A stretch of DNA of 64,000 nt from Aequorivita capsosiphonis DSM 23843 (GCF_000429125.1 NZ_KE386849.1:282647-346646); one strand, 5' to 3'; shown: positions 35,683 through 44,908, counted from the stretch's first letter. Made by a program: numbers and translations. Notes: generated by a model from the letters alone, not told the origin.

Positions 35683-38601
35683 CTATAAATTATTAAATGT
35701 AAAACGTTTAATGAACGTATTATGTTTTTTAAAGATTTTTACTTTCTGATTTATAAGAACAAGATCGTTATCATCAATCGTTTTTAGTAAAAGATACCTT
35801 AAATCATCATGGTTTTCATCAGTAAAAGACTGCAATTCCTTTTCAATATTTTTAGGATTATTAAGCCATTCTTCAAAGGGTTTTACAAGTTTTCGAAACT
35901 TCCCTAAAGGCAAAGCAATTAAAAACATTACAGCTAACAACTCACCATCCTCTGCCTCATTTGAATATTTAAAGTCTTCGTGTGCTTTGATTATTCTATA
36001 TATGTTCACAAAACGTTTTAAAGCCCTTGGGTTGGTTCCTAAAACATCAGACATACTCTGTAAAAGTTCAATTTCCTTATCTGAAAATTTTAGAGATTCT
36101 ATTGTTTCCTTTTGAATAAACTCAGGTATATTAGATTCATCTGGCTCAATTTTGTCTAATACCCTGTTTTCTTTATTAAGATAACCAAAAGAATGTTCTA
36201 CTTCATTGTAAATTAGGTTGTCCTCAATTATTTCAGATTCCGGCTGTGACTCGGCTAAAGTTTTAAGCATATGTTTTACGCTTTTATTGGTAGCAGATTT
36301 TAGCTGAAAAGGGACTTGGAATATTTTTTCCAAATAACCAGACGGCTCTATATTTTCAAAATCATTAGAGTTCTCTTCATTATTAAATTGTAAGCTATAT
36401 TTCTTAGTTAATGCATTTTTAACCCAACGCGGATCTACGCCAACCACTACTACAAACAATGGATACGCCATGAGTAAATTAACTGCCTCAAGAACCTCAA
36501 CAACCCGATCATCTGAACAACGATCTAGATCGTCTATATATAAAATAATTCGCTCTAATGGGTTACTGAATTTCTTTTTAAATTCTTCAGATTCTTTTGA
36601 TTTAATTAATTCCTCTTGATGGCCGCTAAATAACTCACTCAATATTTCAAAATCTTTTCGAATTACGGAAACAATACCTAAATGCTTTTTATAATCATCA
36701 CTTACTGATCTTTTTTCAATAAAATTGAAAAGAGCTTCTGTTGTTAATGTATTTTCTAATCGATATTCTATGTCGAGTTTAGTTTGCTTGGCTTGAGAAA
36801 TTTGTTTATTAAGCGTTACTATTTCGGTTTTATAGTTGTCGATTTCAAACTTCAAAGCTTTTTCTTCTTGATTGACTTTAAAAATAACTTCTCTTTTCTG
36901 TAGCTCATAATCTTCCTTGATTTTCCAAAATGACGAAATTAGAGGCTGTAGATGTTTAAATGTTTGAATATTTCTAATAACAAAACCACCAATTATGGTA
37001 ATAATATACCAAGCTTTGGTAGTTATTGTAAAATCTGTATTTCCTAAAACATAAGTAACCATGAATACGAAACCTTTAACTGCTATAACAAATATTAAAA
37101 TTAGAAACAACCAAACTAAATTAGCTTTCCAACTTGCTCCTTCAAAGAAGGTTTTAATAAAAGTGTATTTAGATTTTACTTTTTTGTATAACTCTGTTGG
37201 GTTTTGCCAATATTCTTTTGGCACTATTTCACCAAATTTTTCAGTTGAACTGTTGAAAGAATTATTTGATGCTAAAGCATCTGCAACTTTCTCTGAAATA
37301 TTAAATGAAGCATCTAATTGATATAAAACCGATTTTATTGATTTGCCTTTTATCTCATTAATTTTCCCTTGTAGCGATTCCTCCGCTCTATCTTTTTGGG
37401 ACTCTAAAGTTTTTATTTTATTATCAATACTCTTTTTTTGATATTCTAAATCTGTAATTTCATCGTGTGAGATGTTAAGTTTTTTTGTGAGCTCTTTTTC
37501 AATATCTTTTTTGTCCTTGCTAGCCTTAGTGTCATTAGTAATGTACTCCTGTAAACCTTCAAAAATCCTAGTTATAATTCCTGCCCACAAATTAGAATCC
37601 ATATAAGACCAAGCATTAAAATGAACGTGAGCAATACCACTACAGTAAGCATTTTGGGTATTATCAATTTTAGAAAGGTCCTGTATTCGTTCCTTTAATT
37701 TTCGCATAAAAAAACTCTTCCCTGATCCCCACTTACCTAATAGAGCAATCGCTAAAGGTGGTCTGAAACTTTTTGCTGAAATTACTTTTGCAAAAGCATT
37801 TATATCTTTTGAGATATCAAGATAATCGTCACCTGAATCTGCATCACTTATTAAACCTGCGATTGTGGTTATACTTTTTACTTCTGCCTCTGAATGTGGT
37901 TCTTCCTTTTTTGATTTTTCTGAATAAATTTTCTTTTCTTCTGGATACCTACCTTTTATTACTTCAGAAGAAGAGTATTTTGAGGATTCATTATCATCTA
38001 TTTTGCTTTCGCTTGATTCAACATTTGTTGTAAATTCCTCATTTCTAAAATTAAAGCTTTCACCTGAAGAAGGTCTTAGTTCTTCACTTTTTTCTATATC
38101 GTTTTTGTATTGTAAGTTGTAGCTTTCAAATGTTTTAATAAACTCCATACCCCTATTATCATCAGGTATTGCAATAGTGAAATGTATATTTTTAAATTGT
38201 TTTAAAACACCGACTATAGTATCATAGCTATCAACAAATTCAAGCTTACCTACGCCTGTTCCCATTAATGGCACCCATACTTTTTTTGATTTTAAAAATG
38301 ATTTATTCTCCTCTAATGCTAATTTTAAATTTCTTTGAAGAGCAATTCCAGAGAATTCATCATTACCAACTGTTACAATAAAAAGCAATGGTTTGTTTTT
38401 ATTATTATTTAGAAGGTAATAACCTTTTGACACATCGATTTTTTCTGCTTCGTAAGGATGATAACCTAGTTCCTCTAAAACAAAAAGGTTTAATTCGCCT
38501 AAACTTCCTCTGGAATTAATTGAAGCCAAAGCAATATTATACTTAATAGGTGAAACACCAAGTTCTGTTTTTATGTGGCTGTATGTATCTCTTTGTGCCA
38601 T
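35683..38601 (-). CDS. KAP-family P-loop NTPase with macro-like N-terminal domain, inserted in the type I R-M operon
   Basis: 972 aa. Residues about 1-155 resemble a macro-type (ADP-ribose-binding) fold, with IALASINSRGSLGEL and WVPLMGTGVGKLEF in the right order. Residues 160-240 form an acidic, Ser-rich linker. The KAP NTPase has Walker A LLGKWGSGKSFF at about 284-295 and Walker B RIILYIDDLDRCSDD at about 682-696, with long coiled coils between. Two membrane helices at about 492-518 and 528-545 interrupt the NTPase, as is typical of KAP proteins. It sits between hsdM and hsdS with 3 bp on each side, so it must be coexpressed with the R-M system. I infer an anti-phage role at the membrane; the macro-like domain is a weaker call than the NTPase. 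Confidence 0.85.
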   Translation of the reverse strand: MAQRDTYSHIKTELGVSPIKYNIALASINSRGSLGELNLFVLEELGYHPYEAEKIDVSKGYYLLNNNKNKPLLFIVTVGNDEFSGIALQRNLKLALEENKSFLKSKKVWVPLMGTGVGKLEFVDSYDTIVGVLKQFKNIHFTIAIPDDNRGMEFIKTFESYNLQYKNDIEKSEELRPSSGESFNFRNEEFTTNVESSESKIDDNESSKYSSSEVIKGRYPEEKKIYSEKSKKEEPHSEAEVKSITTIAGLISDADSGDDYLDISKDINAFAKVISAKSFRPPLAIALLGKWGSGKSFFMRKLKERIQDLSKIDNTQNAYCSGIAHVHFNAWSYMDSNLWAGIITRIFEGLQEYITNDTKASKDKKDIEKELTKKLNISHDEITDLEYQKKSIDNKIKTLESQKDRAEESLQGKINEIKGKSIKSVLYQLDASFNISEKVADALASNNSFNSSTEKFGEIVPKEYWQNPTELYKKVKSKYTFIKTFFEGASWKANLVWLFLILIFVIAVKGFVFMVTYVLGNTDFTITTKAWYIITIIGGFVIRNIQTFKHLQPLISSFWKIKEDYELQKREVIFKVNQEEKALKFEIDNYKTEIVTLNKQISQAKQTKLDIEYRLENTLTTEALFNFIEKRSVSDDYKKHLGIVSVIRKDFEILSELFSGHQEELIKSKESEEFKKKFSNPLERIILYIDDLDRCSDDRVVEVLEAVNLLMAYPLFVVVVGVDPRWVKNALTKKYSLQFNNEENSNDFENIEPSGYLEKIFQVPFQLKSATNKSVKHMLKTLAESQPESEIIEDNLIYNEVEHSFGYLNKENRVLDKIEPDESNIPEFIQKETIESLKFSDKEIELLQSMSDVLGTNPRALKRFVNIYRIIKAHEDFKYSNEAEDGELLAVMFLIALPLGKFRKLVKPFEEWLNNPKNIEKELQSFTDENHDDLRYLLLKTIDDNDLVLINQKVKIFKKHNTFIKRFTFNNL

Positions 38602-38604
38602 AAA

Positions 38605-40215
38605 TTAGAACTTATTAAAATTCTCCAAAATCTTTTCTTTCAATTCACTTCCATTAATAAATTGCTCTTTCAACTGAGTTTTTAAACCCTCCATTTTTTC
38701 TTCAAAGGGTATTCCGTCGTCTTCCACTGCCTCGCTTCCAACATAGATTCCAGGGGTGAGTTTGTAATCTTGTTTTTGAACTTCAGCAAGGGTGGCGCTG
38801 TAGCAGAAGCCGTCAATGTTTTGGTATGCGGCAGATTGCTTCACTCCGCTCGCAATGACGTTGCGCCAATTGTGGTAAACGTCGGTTACTTTTTCAATAT
38901 CTTCATCGGTAAATACGCGGAGTTTTCGGCTTTCCATAGTTCCCATTTTACTGGTGTCTATAAAAAGAATCTCATTCGTTCGTTCACGGTGCTTGCCATC
39001 TTTGCCATCCCGGTTTTTGCTAAGTATAAAAATACAAGCAGGAATTCCAGTGGTTAAAAACAACTTGTCTGGTAGGCGTACAATACAGTCTACCATACTG
39101 TTGTTAACCATAAACTCACGCACGTTCTTTTCGCCTCGGTTATTACTGGTCATTGCTCCATTTGCCATAACGATAGAAGCCGTTCCCGTGTCGCTTAAAT
39201 GGCTCCAAAAGGTTTGCATCCACATATAATTGGCGTTGCCATCTGTGGTAAAATCTTCTTTGGGTCCGAATAATCGTGGATCATTATCTGGTAGGTCTTC
39301 AGGATGCCATTGGCTTACGTTAAACGGTGGGTTTACTATAATAAAATCGGCTTTTAAATCTGGGAATTTATCCTGTAATAATGAGTCACCAAGACGCACG
39401 TCAAATGATAAATCGCGCAGCGCTAAGTTCATCTTGCAAAGCCGAAGTGTACCATCATAGCGTTCCTGTCCGTAAATGGAAATGTTTCGCTTATCGCCTC
39501 CGTGAGCTTCCAAAAACTTTAAGCTCTGCACAAACATACCACCAGAACCACAAGCGGCATCGAATATTTTTCCTTCATAAGGTTCTATCATTTCTACCAT
39601 TAGCCGTACAATACTGCCTGGAGTAAAAAACTGCCCTGCACCAGAACCTTCGGCAATTGCAAACTTGCCAATATAATATTCATAGACCCTTCCCAAGATA
39701 TCACTTTCAGGATTTTCTTTTTGAGAAAGCTTTGGGTTTGCCAAGAGATTTATCAATCCCGCAACTTGTTTGGCCGTCAGTTGACTTTTTACAAATATAC
39801 GTGGCAAGATTCCCTTTAAGTCTGGACGAAAGTCAGCAAGGGTCTTGTCTAATACATCAAAAGCATCGTCAACCAACGCTTTTATATTATCCTGCTCTGC
39901 ATTGTCCTGCAAAAATTGCCAAGTTGCTTCTTTGGGGATGATATAGGTGTTTTTGGAAAGGTATTCGTCTGGATCTTCTAATACATAATTGCGCTCTTCC
40001 TTATCCAGCGTGTAGTAATCAGATTCGGGATCGTTAAGAAGTTTTAATAGTGTTTCCTTTCGTATCTCATAGCGCTCCGAGATATGTTTTAAAAATATTA
40101 AAGGAAGGACGTAATCTTTATATTGATTTTCAGCAACAGCGCCACGAAGTTCGTTTGCTGCTTTCCAAAGTTCCTGTTCAAAATTAATATCAGCTTTGGG
40201 GGTGATTTTTGTCAT
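38605..40215 (-). CDS. hsdM: Type I restriction enzyme M subunit (N6-adenine methyltransferase)
   Basis: 536 aa. The HsdM N-terminal helical domain (FEQELWKAANELRGAV, VLPLIFLKHISERYE) precedes the methyltransferase: GAGQFFTPGSIVRLMV, the SAM-binding DAACGSGGMF at about 221-230, and the catalytic NPPF at about 294-297 in IIVNPPFNVSQW. It methylates adenine in the target set by HsdS. It is the first gene of the eight-gene defence run. A TATATTTG box, matching the Bacteroidota -7 element TAnnTTTG, lies on the minus strand at 40251-40244, 29 bp before the start, with a TTTACGGGATTCCGCA-type inverted repeat further upstream. Confidence 0.97.
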   Translation of the reverse strand: MTKITPKADINFEQELWKAANELRGAVAENQYKDYVLPLIFLKHISERYEIRKETLLKLLNDPESDYYTLDKEERNYVLEDPDEYLSKNTYIIPKEATWQFLQDNAEQDNIKALVDDAFDVLDKTLADFRPDLKGILPRIFVKSQLTAKQVAGLINLLANPKLSQKENPESDILGRVYEYYIGKFAIAEGSGAGQFFTPGSIVRLMVEMIEPYEGKIFDAACGSGGMFVQSLKFLEAHGGDKRNISIYGQERYDGTLRLCKMNLALRDLSFDVRLGDSLLQDKFPDLKADFIIVNPPFNVSQWHPEDLPDNDPRLFGPKEDFTTDGNANYMWMQTFWSHLSDTGTASIVMANGAMTSNNRGEKNVREFMVNNSMVDCIVRLPDKLFLTTGIPACIFILSKNRDGKDGKHRERTNEILFIDTSKMGTMESRKLRVFTDEDIEKVTDVYHNWRNVIASGVKQSAAYQNIDGFCYSATLAEVQKQDYKLTPGIYVGSEAVEDDGIPFEEKMEGLKTQLKEQFINGSELKEKILENFNKF

Positions 40216-40243
40216 TTAGTTTTTTTGGTTGTTGTTATCTTTT

Positions 40244-40320
40244 CAAATATAAAGTAATACAATTTCATTCCTTTACGGGATTCCGCAATTGCAAGAAATT
40301 TAAATGCAGTCTCAAATATA
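40244..40320 (-). promoter_or_regulatory. Promoter region of the defence run with copy A of the TTTACGGGATTCCGCA module
   Basis: Reading the minus strand: TATATTTG (40320-40313), about 24 bp later the inverted-repeat-like TTGCGGAATCCCGTAAA (40288-40272), then a second TATATTTG (40251-40244) and the hsdM start at 40215. TATATTTG fits the Bacteroidota -7 consensus. The inverted repeat recurs at 42381, 44909 and 48062. The gap 40216-40550 holds this module only. Confidence 0.55.
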
Positions 40321-40550
40321 GCATTTATCTTAAGAGTATTTTAACATAAAGAAAATCATTTAAAAAAGCATTTATCAGGCTCTTCTTAAACAACTTTTCT
40401 ATAAAAATCTGTAAGATTACTATGGTAAAACCTAAAGAAAAAACAACAAATAACTGCAAATCAACAAATTACAGGGTTTTTCCTGTTTTTTAATCGGAGG
40501 ATATTGATTATTTTAGTTTTTCAAGCTCGTTAAACTTAAATTATATAGAT

Positions 40551-40778
40551 ATGGATGCAAAAAGAAACAAATTAAGAGCAGATTGGATCAAGAAAATCGT
40601 TCTTAGAGAAGAAGAAGTAATGGCAATGTTTGGGTGGAGTAAGCCTACTATTGCCAGGTTACGCAGAAATGGGGAATTGCCGCATTCAAAAGTTGGGGGT
40701 TCTAGTTTTTATCAACCAAAAGCTCTTAAAAAGATGCTAAAGGACAGAATGGTAAAGCCTAAACCGCAAACCCCATAA
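40551..40778 (+). CDS. Small helix-turn-helix DNA-binding protein (HTH_17/excisionase-like)
   Basis: 75 aa. REEEVMAMFGWSKPTIARLRRNGELPHSKVGG is a MerR/excisionase-type helix-turn-helix with the usual wing after the recognition helix, followed by a basic tail (KKMLKDRMVKPKPQ). Proteins of this size occur as excisionases or as small regulators in mobile and accessory regions. No integrase lies nearby, so a regulatory role is as likely. It is divergent from hsdM and ends just before a strong shared terminator. It is a candidate to bind the TTTACGGGATTCCGCA repeats, by inference. Confidence 0.8.
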   Translation: MDAKRNKLRADWIKKIVLREEEVMAMFGWSKPTIARLRRNGELPHSKVGGSSFYQPKALKKMLKDRMVKPKPQTP

Positions 40779-40800
40779 CAGTCTTGACTGTCTAGAAGAA

Positions 40801-40828
40801 AAATGGCGAGGATTGCTCCTCGCCATTT
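40801..40828. terminator. Bidirectional factor-independent terminator
   Basis: AAATGGCGAGGA pairs perfectly over 12 bp with TCCTCGCCATTT around a TTGC loop, flanked by an A-rich and a T-rich side. It serves both convergent genes, the HTH gene ending at 40778 and the DUF6266 gene ending at 40848. Confidence 0.92.
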
Positions 40829-40847
40829 TAATTAAACCACTTTTTTC

Positions 40848-41495
40848 TTAGGTCACATTGGCCGTCCCCATATAGGAACTTATTGCCTTTGCTTTCCTAT
40901 CTGCAGAAACCATAGTTCCCCATACTTGCACCTCTTCGCCACTAAAATAAGTAGGTAAGTTCAGCTGTACGGTCGCTTCACTTCGCAGCGCAGCAGGGTT
41001 AAAAATTTGAAACAATTCCTGGGTAGCGGAATACACAACTACCAACACCAAATCATCATCGGCTGCGGAGCCCTGCCCGCTGTTGTCTGTCCAGTTTAGT
41101 TCCAATACACTTCCCGGCTGTGCAGCTATTGTTCCACTTTCCATGCCTCTAAGGCCTCCTTTGCTAAGGAGCACCTTGGAGTAATCTAACGCAAAGCCAC
41201 CTCCCGGGACCGCGATAACCGCGTTGATAAGATTGTAACTAGTCGCTAGATTAAAACGTGATCTAGATCTGTATTTGTTGCCAAAATACGCACCCACCAC
41301 TTCTTGAATGGGTGTTAAGAACTTTATTACCAAAGCAAACTTCTCACGTTGTTCCAGTTGCTTTACAGTGCCAGAGTCCTTAGCTCGTTTTCTGGGGGCT
41401 TTGCGCAGCATGTCTTCCCCGCGCCAGTTGTACCCCACTACTCTTCCTACTCTTCCGGAGAAACCTCCGAAAATTCCATCAGGTATTTTTCCCAT
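40848..41495 (-). CDS. DUF6266-family protein
   Basis: 215 aa from the Met at 41495 (MGKIPDGIFGGFSGRVGRVV), which matches the standard start of DUF6266 proteins, common in Bacteroidota and of unknown function; an upstream Met at 41519 would add 8 residues. The conserved N-terminal segment continues GYNWRGEDMLRKAPRKR. The C-terminal half is beta-rich, with DDDLVLVVVYSATQELFQI and QVWGTMVSADRKAKAISSYMG, possibly an adhesion-type fold. No signal peptide and no enzymatic motif. It is alone, convergent with the HTH gene. Confidence 0.8.
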   Translation of the reverse strand: MGKIPDGIFGGFSGRVGRVVGYNWRGEDMLRKAPRKRAKDSGTVKQLEQREKFALVIKFLTPIQEVVGAYFGNKYRSRSRFNLATSYNLINAVIAVPGGGFALDYSKVLLSKGGLRGMESGTIAAQPGSVLELNWTDNSGQGSAADDDLVLVVVYSATQELFQIFNPAALRSEATVQLNLPTYFSGEEVQVWGTMVSADRKAKAISSYMGTANVT

Positions 41496-41903
41496 GGTCC
41501 TAAAATTTAAATTAAACATTCAGTTAAAATATCAAGGCTAAAATAGAACACAAAATACTGATAAACAAACAGATAGAAGCATTGATCGTTTTTGATAAAC
41601 ATTGATTGTTTAAAACAAGTTTAAGGAGATTTTTGACAACTTTTGCCGAATTTAGGACAGCTTTTGTTTCCTACAAAACGCTAATAACAACCCAATCTAG
41701 ATTTTGGTCGATTTTCTTCAATTTTAAAAACCTTTTTAAAATAAACATCATTTTTTATCCAGAATAAAAACACATTTTAATATCTATTGGTCAGCTTTGA
41801 CAGTCTTTGCTGCGCTTTGCTTTCTTAAAAATGTTTTTGCCCTCTTTTTACCCATTTTTGACTCTAACTTCCCCGCAAACCAAATCAGGCTTTTTAAGTC
41901 TTT

Positions 41904-41985
41904 GTTCGAGTCTTGTTCGAGACTCGTTCGTGTCTGCTTCGAATACGAGCCGTTTATTCGAACAACGTTCGAACAAGTGTCGAAT
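41904..41985. repeat. Dense cluster of TTCGA-based direct and inverted repeats
   Basis: Within 82 bp: GAGTCT-N6-AGACTC (41908-41925), TTCGAACAA twice with 11-bp spacing (41957 and 41968), the palindrome TTCGAA-CAACG-TTCGAA (41957-41973), and several further TTCGA and GTTCG words. This looks like a multi-site binding or recombination element. The gene-free stretch 41496-42738 holds it and copy B of the inverted-repeat module (42381-42428); the short frames there are not convincing. Confidence 0.55.
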
Positions 41986-42380
41986 GAGAGTAAAACATGG
42001 ATGGGTTTTTAGATGAAGGGTTAAAAGGAAAATAATGTAGCTAAAAAAGATGAAATACCCTTCGGTAGATTTCGCAGAATTTTCGAAAACACTCAAGGAA
42101 AGACGTAAAATACCAAATGATAAAAAACAAATAAATTCCACAGTTCAATGAGTCTGGAAATTTTTCGAGTTTGGTAGGAGGAGTTAGTTCATTTTTTATT
42201 AAATCAAATGAAGTCTATATTCGAAGAGATATTTTGTGGAGTCGACGATTGTTGTAACTATCACATTTCTAATTCACAATTTATACAACATTACTTTTTC
42301 TCTATACACGCATTTATATTTTTATTCTTTCAAGTTTAATAAAAATGTTGGGTGAGAATAATCGAAACTATATTTTCTTC

Positions 42381-42428
42381 TTTACGGGATTCCGCATTCT
42401 GGACAGGTTTGTATCAAATCCCCAAATA
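42381..42428 (-). promoter_or_regulatory. Copy B of the TTTACGGGATTCCGCA module with a TATATTTG box
   Basis: TTTACGGGATTCCGCA at 42381-42396, then CAAATATA at 42423-42430 (TATATTTG on the minus strand), and AGATTTATCTTGGGGGG-TATTTTAAC further on, match copy A (40272-40345) along about 75 bp with small gaps. No minus-strand gene starts directly after it; the next is DUF6266 at 41495. Confidence 0.5.
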
Positions 42429-42738
42429 TAAGATTTATCTTGGGGGGTATTTTAACAATTGACAGAGGTAAAGGGTTCCTAAGTCATTTGGTCATAAAGG
42501 TTAAATAGTTATTTTGGTAGTGTTTAATTTTTTATTCTCCATTTTTTGGGAAAAAAATAAAAATAACTAATCAACCTCCTCCCCTTGTACAACATAAAAA
42601 ATAACAATCCCATATTTTTATAGTAGACCAGGTAAGAATCCATCTCTCCAAACAATCTATATAATTTTGAAAAATTTTATCCAAACCAGCATGCCTGAAA
42701 TTGGAAATATTCCATAATTTTGGAACAAATCCCAGTCT

Positions 42739-42987
42739 ATGAAATACATAAAATATTTTAGTACCTTCCTAAAGACAAGAACCCCTCATTTAAACTCCAA
42801 TCAAATGAGAAGATTATTAAACATTGTCGCCTTGGAAACCACTATTAAAACCTTCGAAGACCTACGTATGACTGGGAGCACAGCATATAAAATGACGAAA
42901 AACTCAAAAGACACCCTAAAGCACCTAACAAAAGACCAAACCACAGAAAACCTCTTAGAAGAAATGATGAGGTTATCCCAAACCTAA
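42739..42987 (+). CDS. Small hypothetical protein
   Basis: 82 aa, basic N-terminus and mostly helical (RRLLNIVALETTIKTFEDL, then KDQTTENLLEEMMRL). No family recognised. No Shine-Dalgarno, which is normal here. The frame is a plausible small gene of the accessory region, but could be fortuitous; lack of neighbours on the same strand weakens it. Confidence 0.35.
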   Translation: MKYIKYFSTFLKTRTPHLNSNQMRRLLNIVALETTIKTFEDLRMTGSTAYKMTKNSKDTLKHLTKDQTTENLLEEMMRLSQT

Positions 42988-43146
42988 AACAAGAAACCTG
43001 AAACTTGAAACCATATTTCAAGGCCTATCCAAAGAAGCAGCAAATGAAAGCAGATGCCTAATTATAGCCGATGCCTTTTTTAAACCCCAAAAGTCACCGG
43101 CACCTCCATCTCCTATTTCTAATACATAACAATCCAAATCTAAGAT

Positions 43147-43164
43147 CCTGAGTGTTTTCTCAGG
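43147..43164. terminator. Hairpin CCTGAG-TGTTTT-CTCAGG
   Basis: A perfect six-base stem 70 bp past the end of the HNH gene on the minus strand and 160 bp past the small plus-strand frame. It could end either transcript; no strong U-tract. Confidence 0.3.
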
Positions 43165-43233
43165 CGCGACAGAGCAAGAGAAAAAGTACCGAAGAGATGG
43201 AGGCCAATCTATTTTTCGCTGAGGTTAAGATTT

Positions 43234-43983
43234 TTAGCTGTTGTTTTGTTCTTTATCTTCAAATTTTTGTCTGTGATGTTCTAAATATTTCTGGATTGTT
43301 GGTGTGATTTTATTCAGTTGTAGAATTTCATTTCCTGTGATTTTTAGACTAGCCAAATCTGTTTGTTCGAGGCTTTGAGACAATAAAATACTACCGTCAT
43401 TTTTGAATGAAATTAAATAACGATCAAAAAGTTTATCAAATGTAGGTTATAGTAGTAATCCGTTATTTGTATCATACTTTTCGTAATCATCTGACTCTGA
43501 ATATGGTTTAATATGTGAAGCTATTAAAAGAGCGCTGTTTTTACATTCCGTTATTGAACAACCCTCCCAATAAAGTAAGAGGCTTTTTCTGAATTTCCCT
43601 TGTTGAAGTCTATACTTAACGAGTATTTCCTTTTCCGTGCGGGAAAGTTTTATCACTTCAGATTGTATTTCGCTTGATGGATTATAACTCCTATATATTT
43701 CTCTCGCACGTTCTTTTACCCAAGAACCATTAGGAATATTATTTTCCTTCTTTTTTAGAATAATATGCTCCAAAGCTTCTAATTCGAGATTTTCTTCAAA
43801 AATCCTTTTACCATTACTAGCTTTTTGTCCTTTGCTATTTTCTTTCCAAGTTTCATTATTAATATCAAATAATGCCATTAATTCATCTCTGCTTGATGTA
43901 GCAAATTTTTCGAAGTACTTTATAAAGGTTTCTGTCCCTACAGAATTTATTAACCTGTCAATGTTTGATACTTTATTATTCAT
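43234..43983 (-). pseudogene. HNH endonuclease interrupted by one in-frame TAA
   Basis: The frame reads 178 codons to NNGLLL, then a TAA stop at 43449-43447, then continues in the same frame as PTFDKLFDRYLISFKNDGSI and on to a TAA at 43234, 250 codons in all including stops. HNH nucleases of this type normally read HIKPW...NGLLL-x-PxxDxLFDxxLISF, so the stop falls inside the active-site motif at one position and nothing else is broken. His (IASHIKPYSES) and Asn (DTNNGLLL) of the motif are present. Likely a recent nonsense mutation (TCA or TTA to TAA), or a sequencing error. Upstream, CSITECKNSALL is the usual Cys-containing lead-in. It may have been an accessory restriction nuclease. Confidence 0.85.
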
Positions 43984-44061
43984 ATGTTTTCGTTTTTTTT
44001 AATAATTGATCCCCGCTTCCATGCGATTGCATCGCCTACTACAATCCCAAACTCCCTGATC

Positions 44062-44094
44062 CCACGCTCCCGACGATTCGGGAGACTCGCGTGG
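44062..44094. repeat. Nested inverted repeat CCACGC...CTCCCGA-N4-TCGGGAG...GCGTGG
   Basis: The inner stem CTCCCGA/TCGGGAG (44067-44084) is enclosed by CCACGC/GCGTGG (44062-44094). It resembles REP-type palindromes seen as CCCGATAGCTATCGGG elsewhere in the window. It lies in the gap between the HNH gene and the 208-aa gene. Confidence 0.5.
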
Positions 44095-44182
44095 CTATCC
44101 CAAACTGGTACCTCCCCCCAAATTCCGAGACATTCATATTGATTCCCACCACACGAAGCTTAGACATCACATCCAGCTTTCC

Positions 44183-44809
44183 TTATAACTGCCTCATAAA
44201 TTCTAATTGATGATGATCAATAGGGGTTTGTATAATTTTTGCCAATCCATCTAGTTCATTTCGGATTTCGAAATTATTCTTTTTGTAAAATTCGAGCTCA
44301 AGTTTTAAGTTCCTTAAGTAGATGCTGTTGAAATCGTTATCTCCTTCATTTTCCAATCCGTGAATGGTAAATTCATCTTTGTAAATAACCACACTTTCTT
44401 TCTTGTTGTCAATTATAATGTTATCATTTTGATACTCAATAGTATCATCGGGCACAAAAGAAATGCTTATACCCATGGCTAAATCATTATAAGGAAATCC
44501 TAATTTGGTTTGTCCCTGATAGGAATTAATAAAATCTTTAAAATATCTTAACGTCTGATTATGTGAAATATATTCTTTCCCAAGACCCTGTAGAAAGACA
44601 TCCATGTAACTTTGATAGGCACTAAAACAGGCTTCTCTTGCCTCTATTAAATTATCATTTCTAAATTCTTTGTAAATCTTTACTGTTTCGTGGGTTTTTC
44701 CTTTTTCCCGATAAATTTCTCCTCTGAGTATATAAAGCATCTTATTGTATTTATTAGTATAAAATTTTATTTCTCCTTTTTTTGCGAGTGCGTCAAGTGG
44801 CAATACCAA
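44183..44809 (-). CDS. Hypothetical protein, no recognised domain
   Basis: 208 aa from the first Met; the Met at residue 24 (44740, MLYILRGEIYREKG) is an equally possible start. The sequence is mixed helical and charged: ACFSAYQSYMDVFLQGLGKEY, NQTLRYFKDFINSYQGQ, and a C-terminal beta-like stretch with IDNKKESVVIYKDEF. No signal, membrane helix, or catalytic motif. It stands alone with copy C of the TTTACGGGATTCCGCA module about 100 bp upstream, and may be the rest of a larger gene since it starts abruptly. The 293 bp upstream (44810-45102) hold only that module. Confidence 0.55.
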   Translation of the reverse strand: MVLPLDALAKKGEIKFYTNKYNKMLYILRGEIYREKGKTHETVKIYKEFRNDNLIEAREACFSAYQSYMDVFLQGLGKEYISHNQTLRYFKDFINSYQGQTKLGFPYNDLAMGISISFVPDDTIEYQNDNIIIDNKKESVVIYKDEFTIHGLENEGDNDFNSIYLRNLKLELEFYKKNNFEIRNELDGLAKIIQTPIDHHQLEFMRQL

Positions 44810-44908
44810 GTTCCATTCGATTCAAACTCCCGCGCTGAACCGACAACCGACATTTTACATCATCTTATCCCTCAGCCATCAAACATACTACAATCCAACA
44901 TCCTGAAG

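Noticed and set aside
41848-42141. A 97-codon minus-strand frame over the TTCGA palindrome cluster
   Set aside because: Amino-acid composition is untypical of a protein, the frame is interrupted by repeat structure, and no promoter or ribosome signal is seen.
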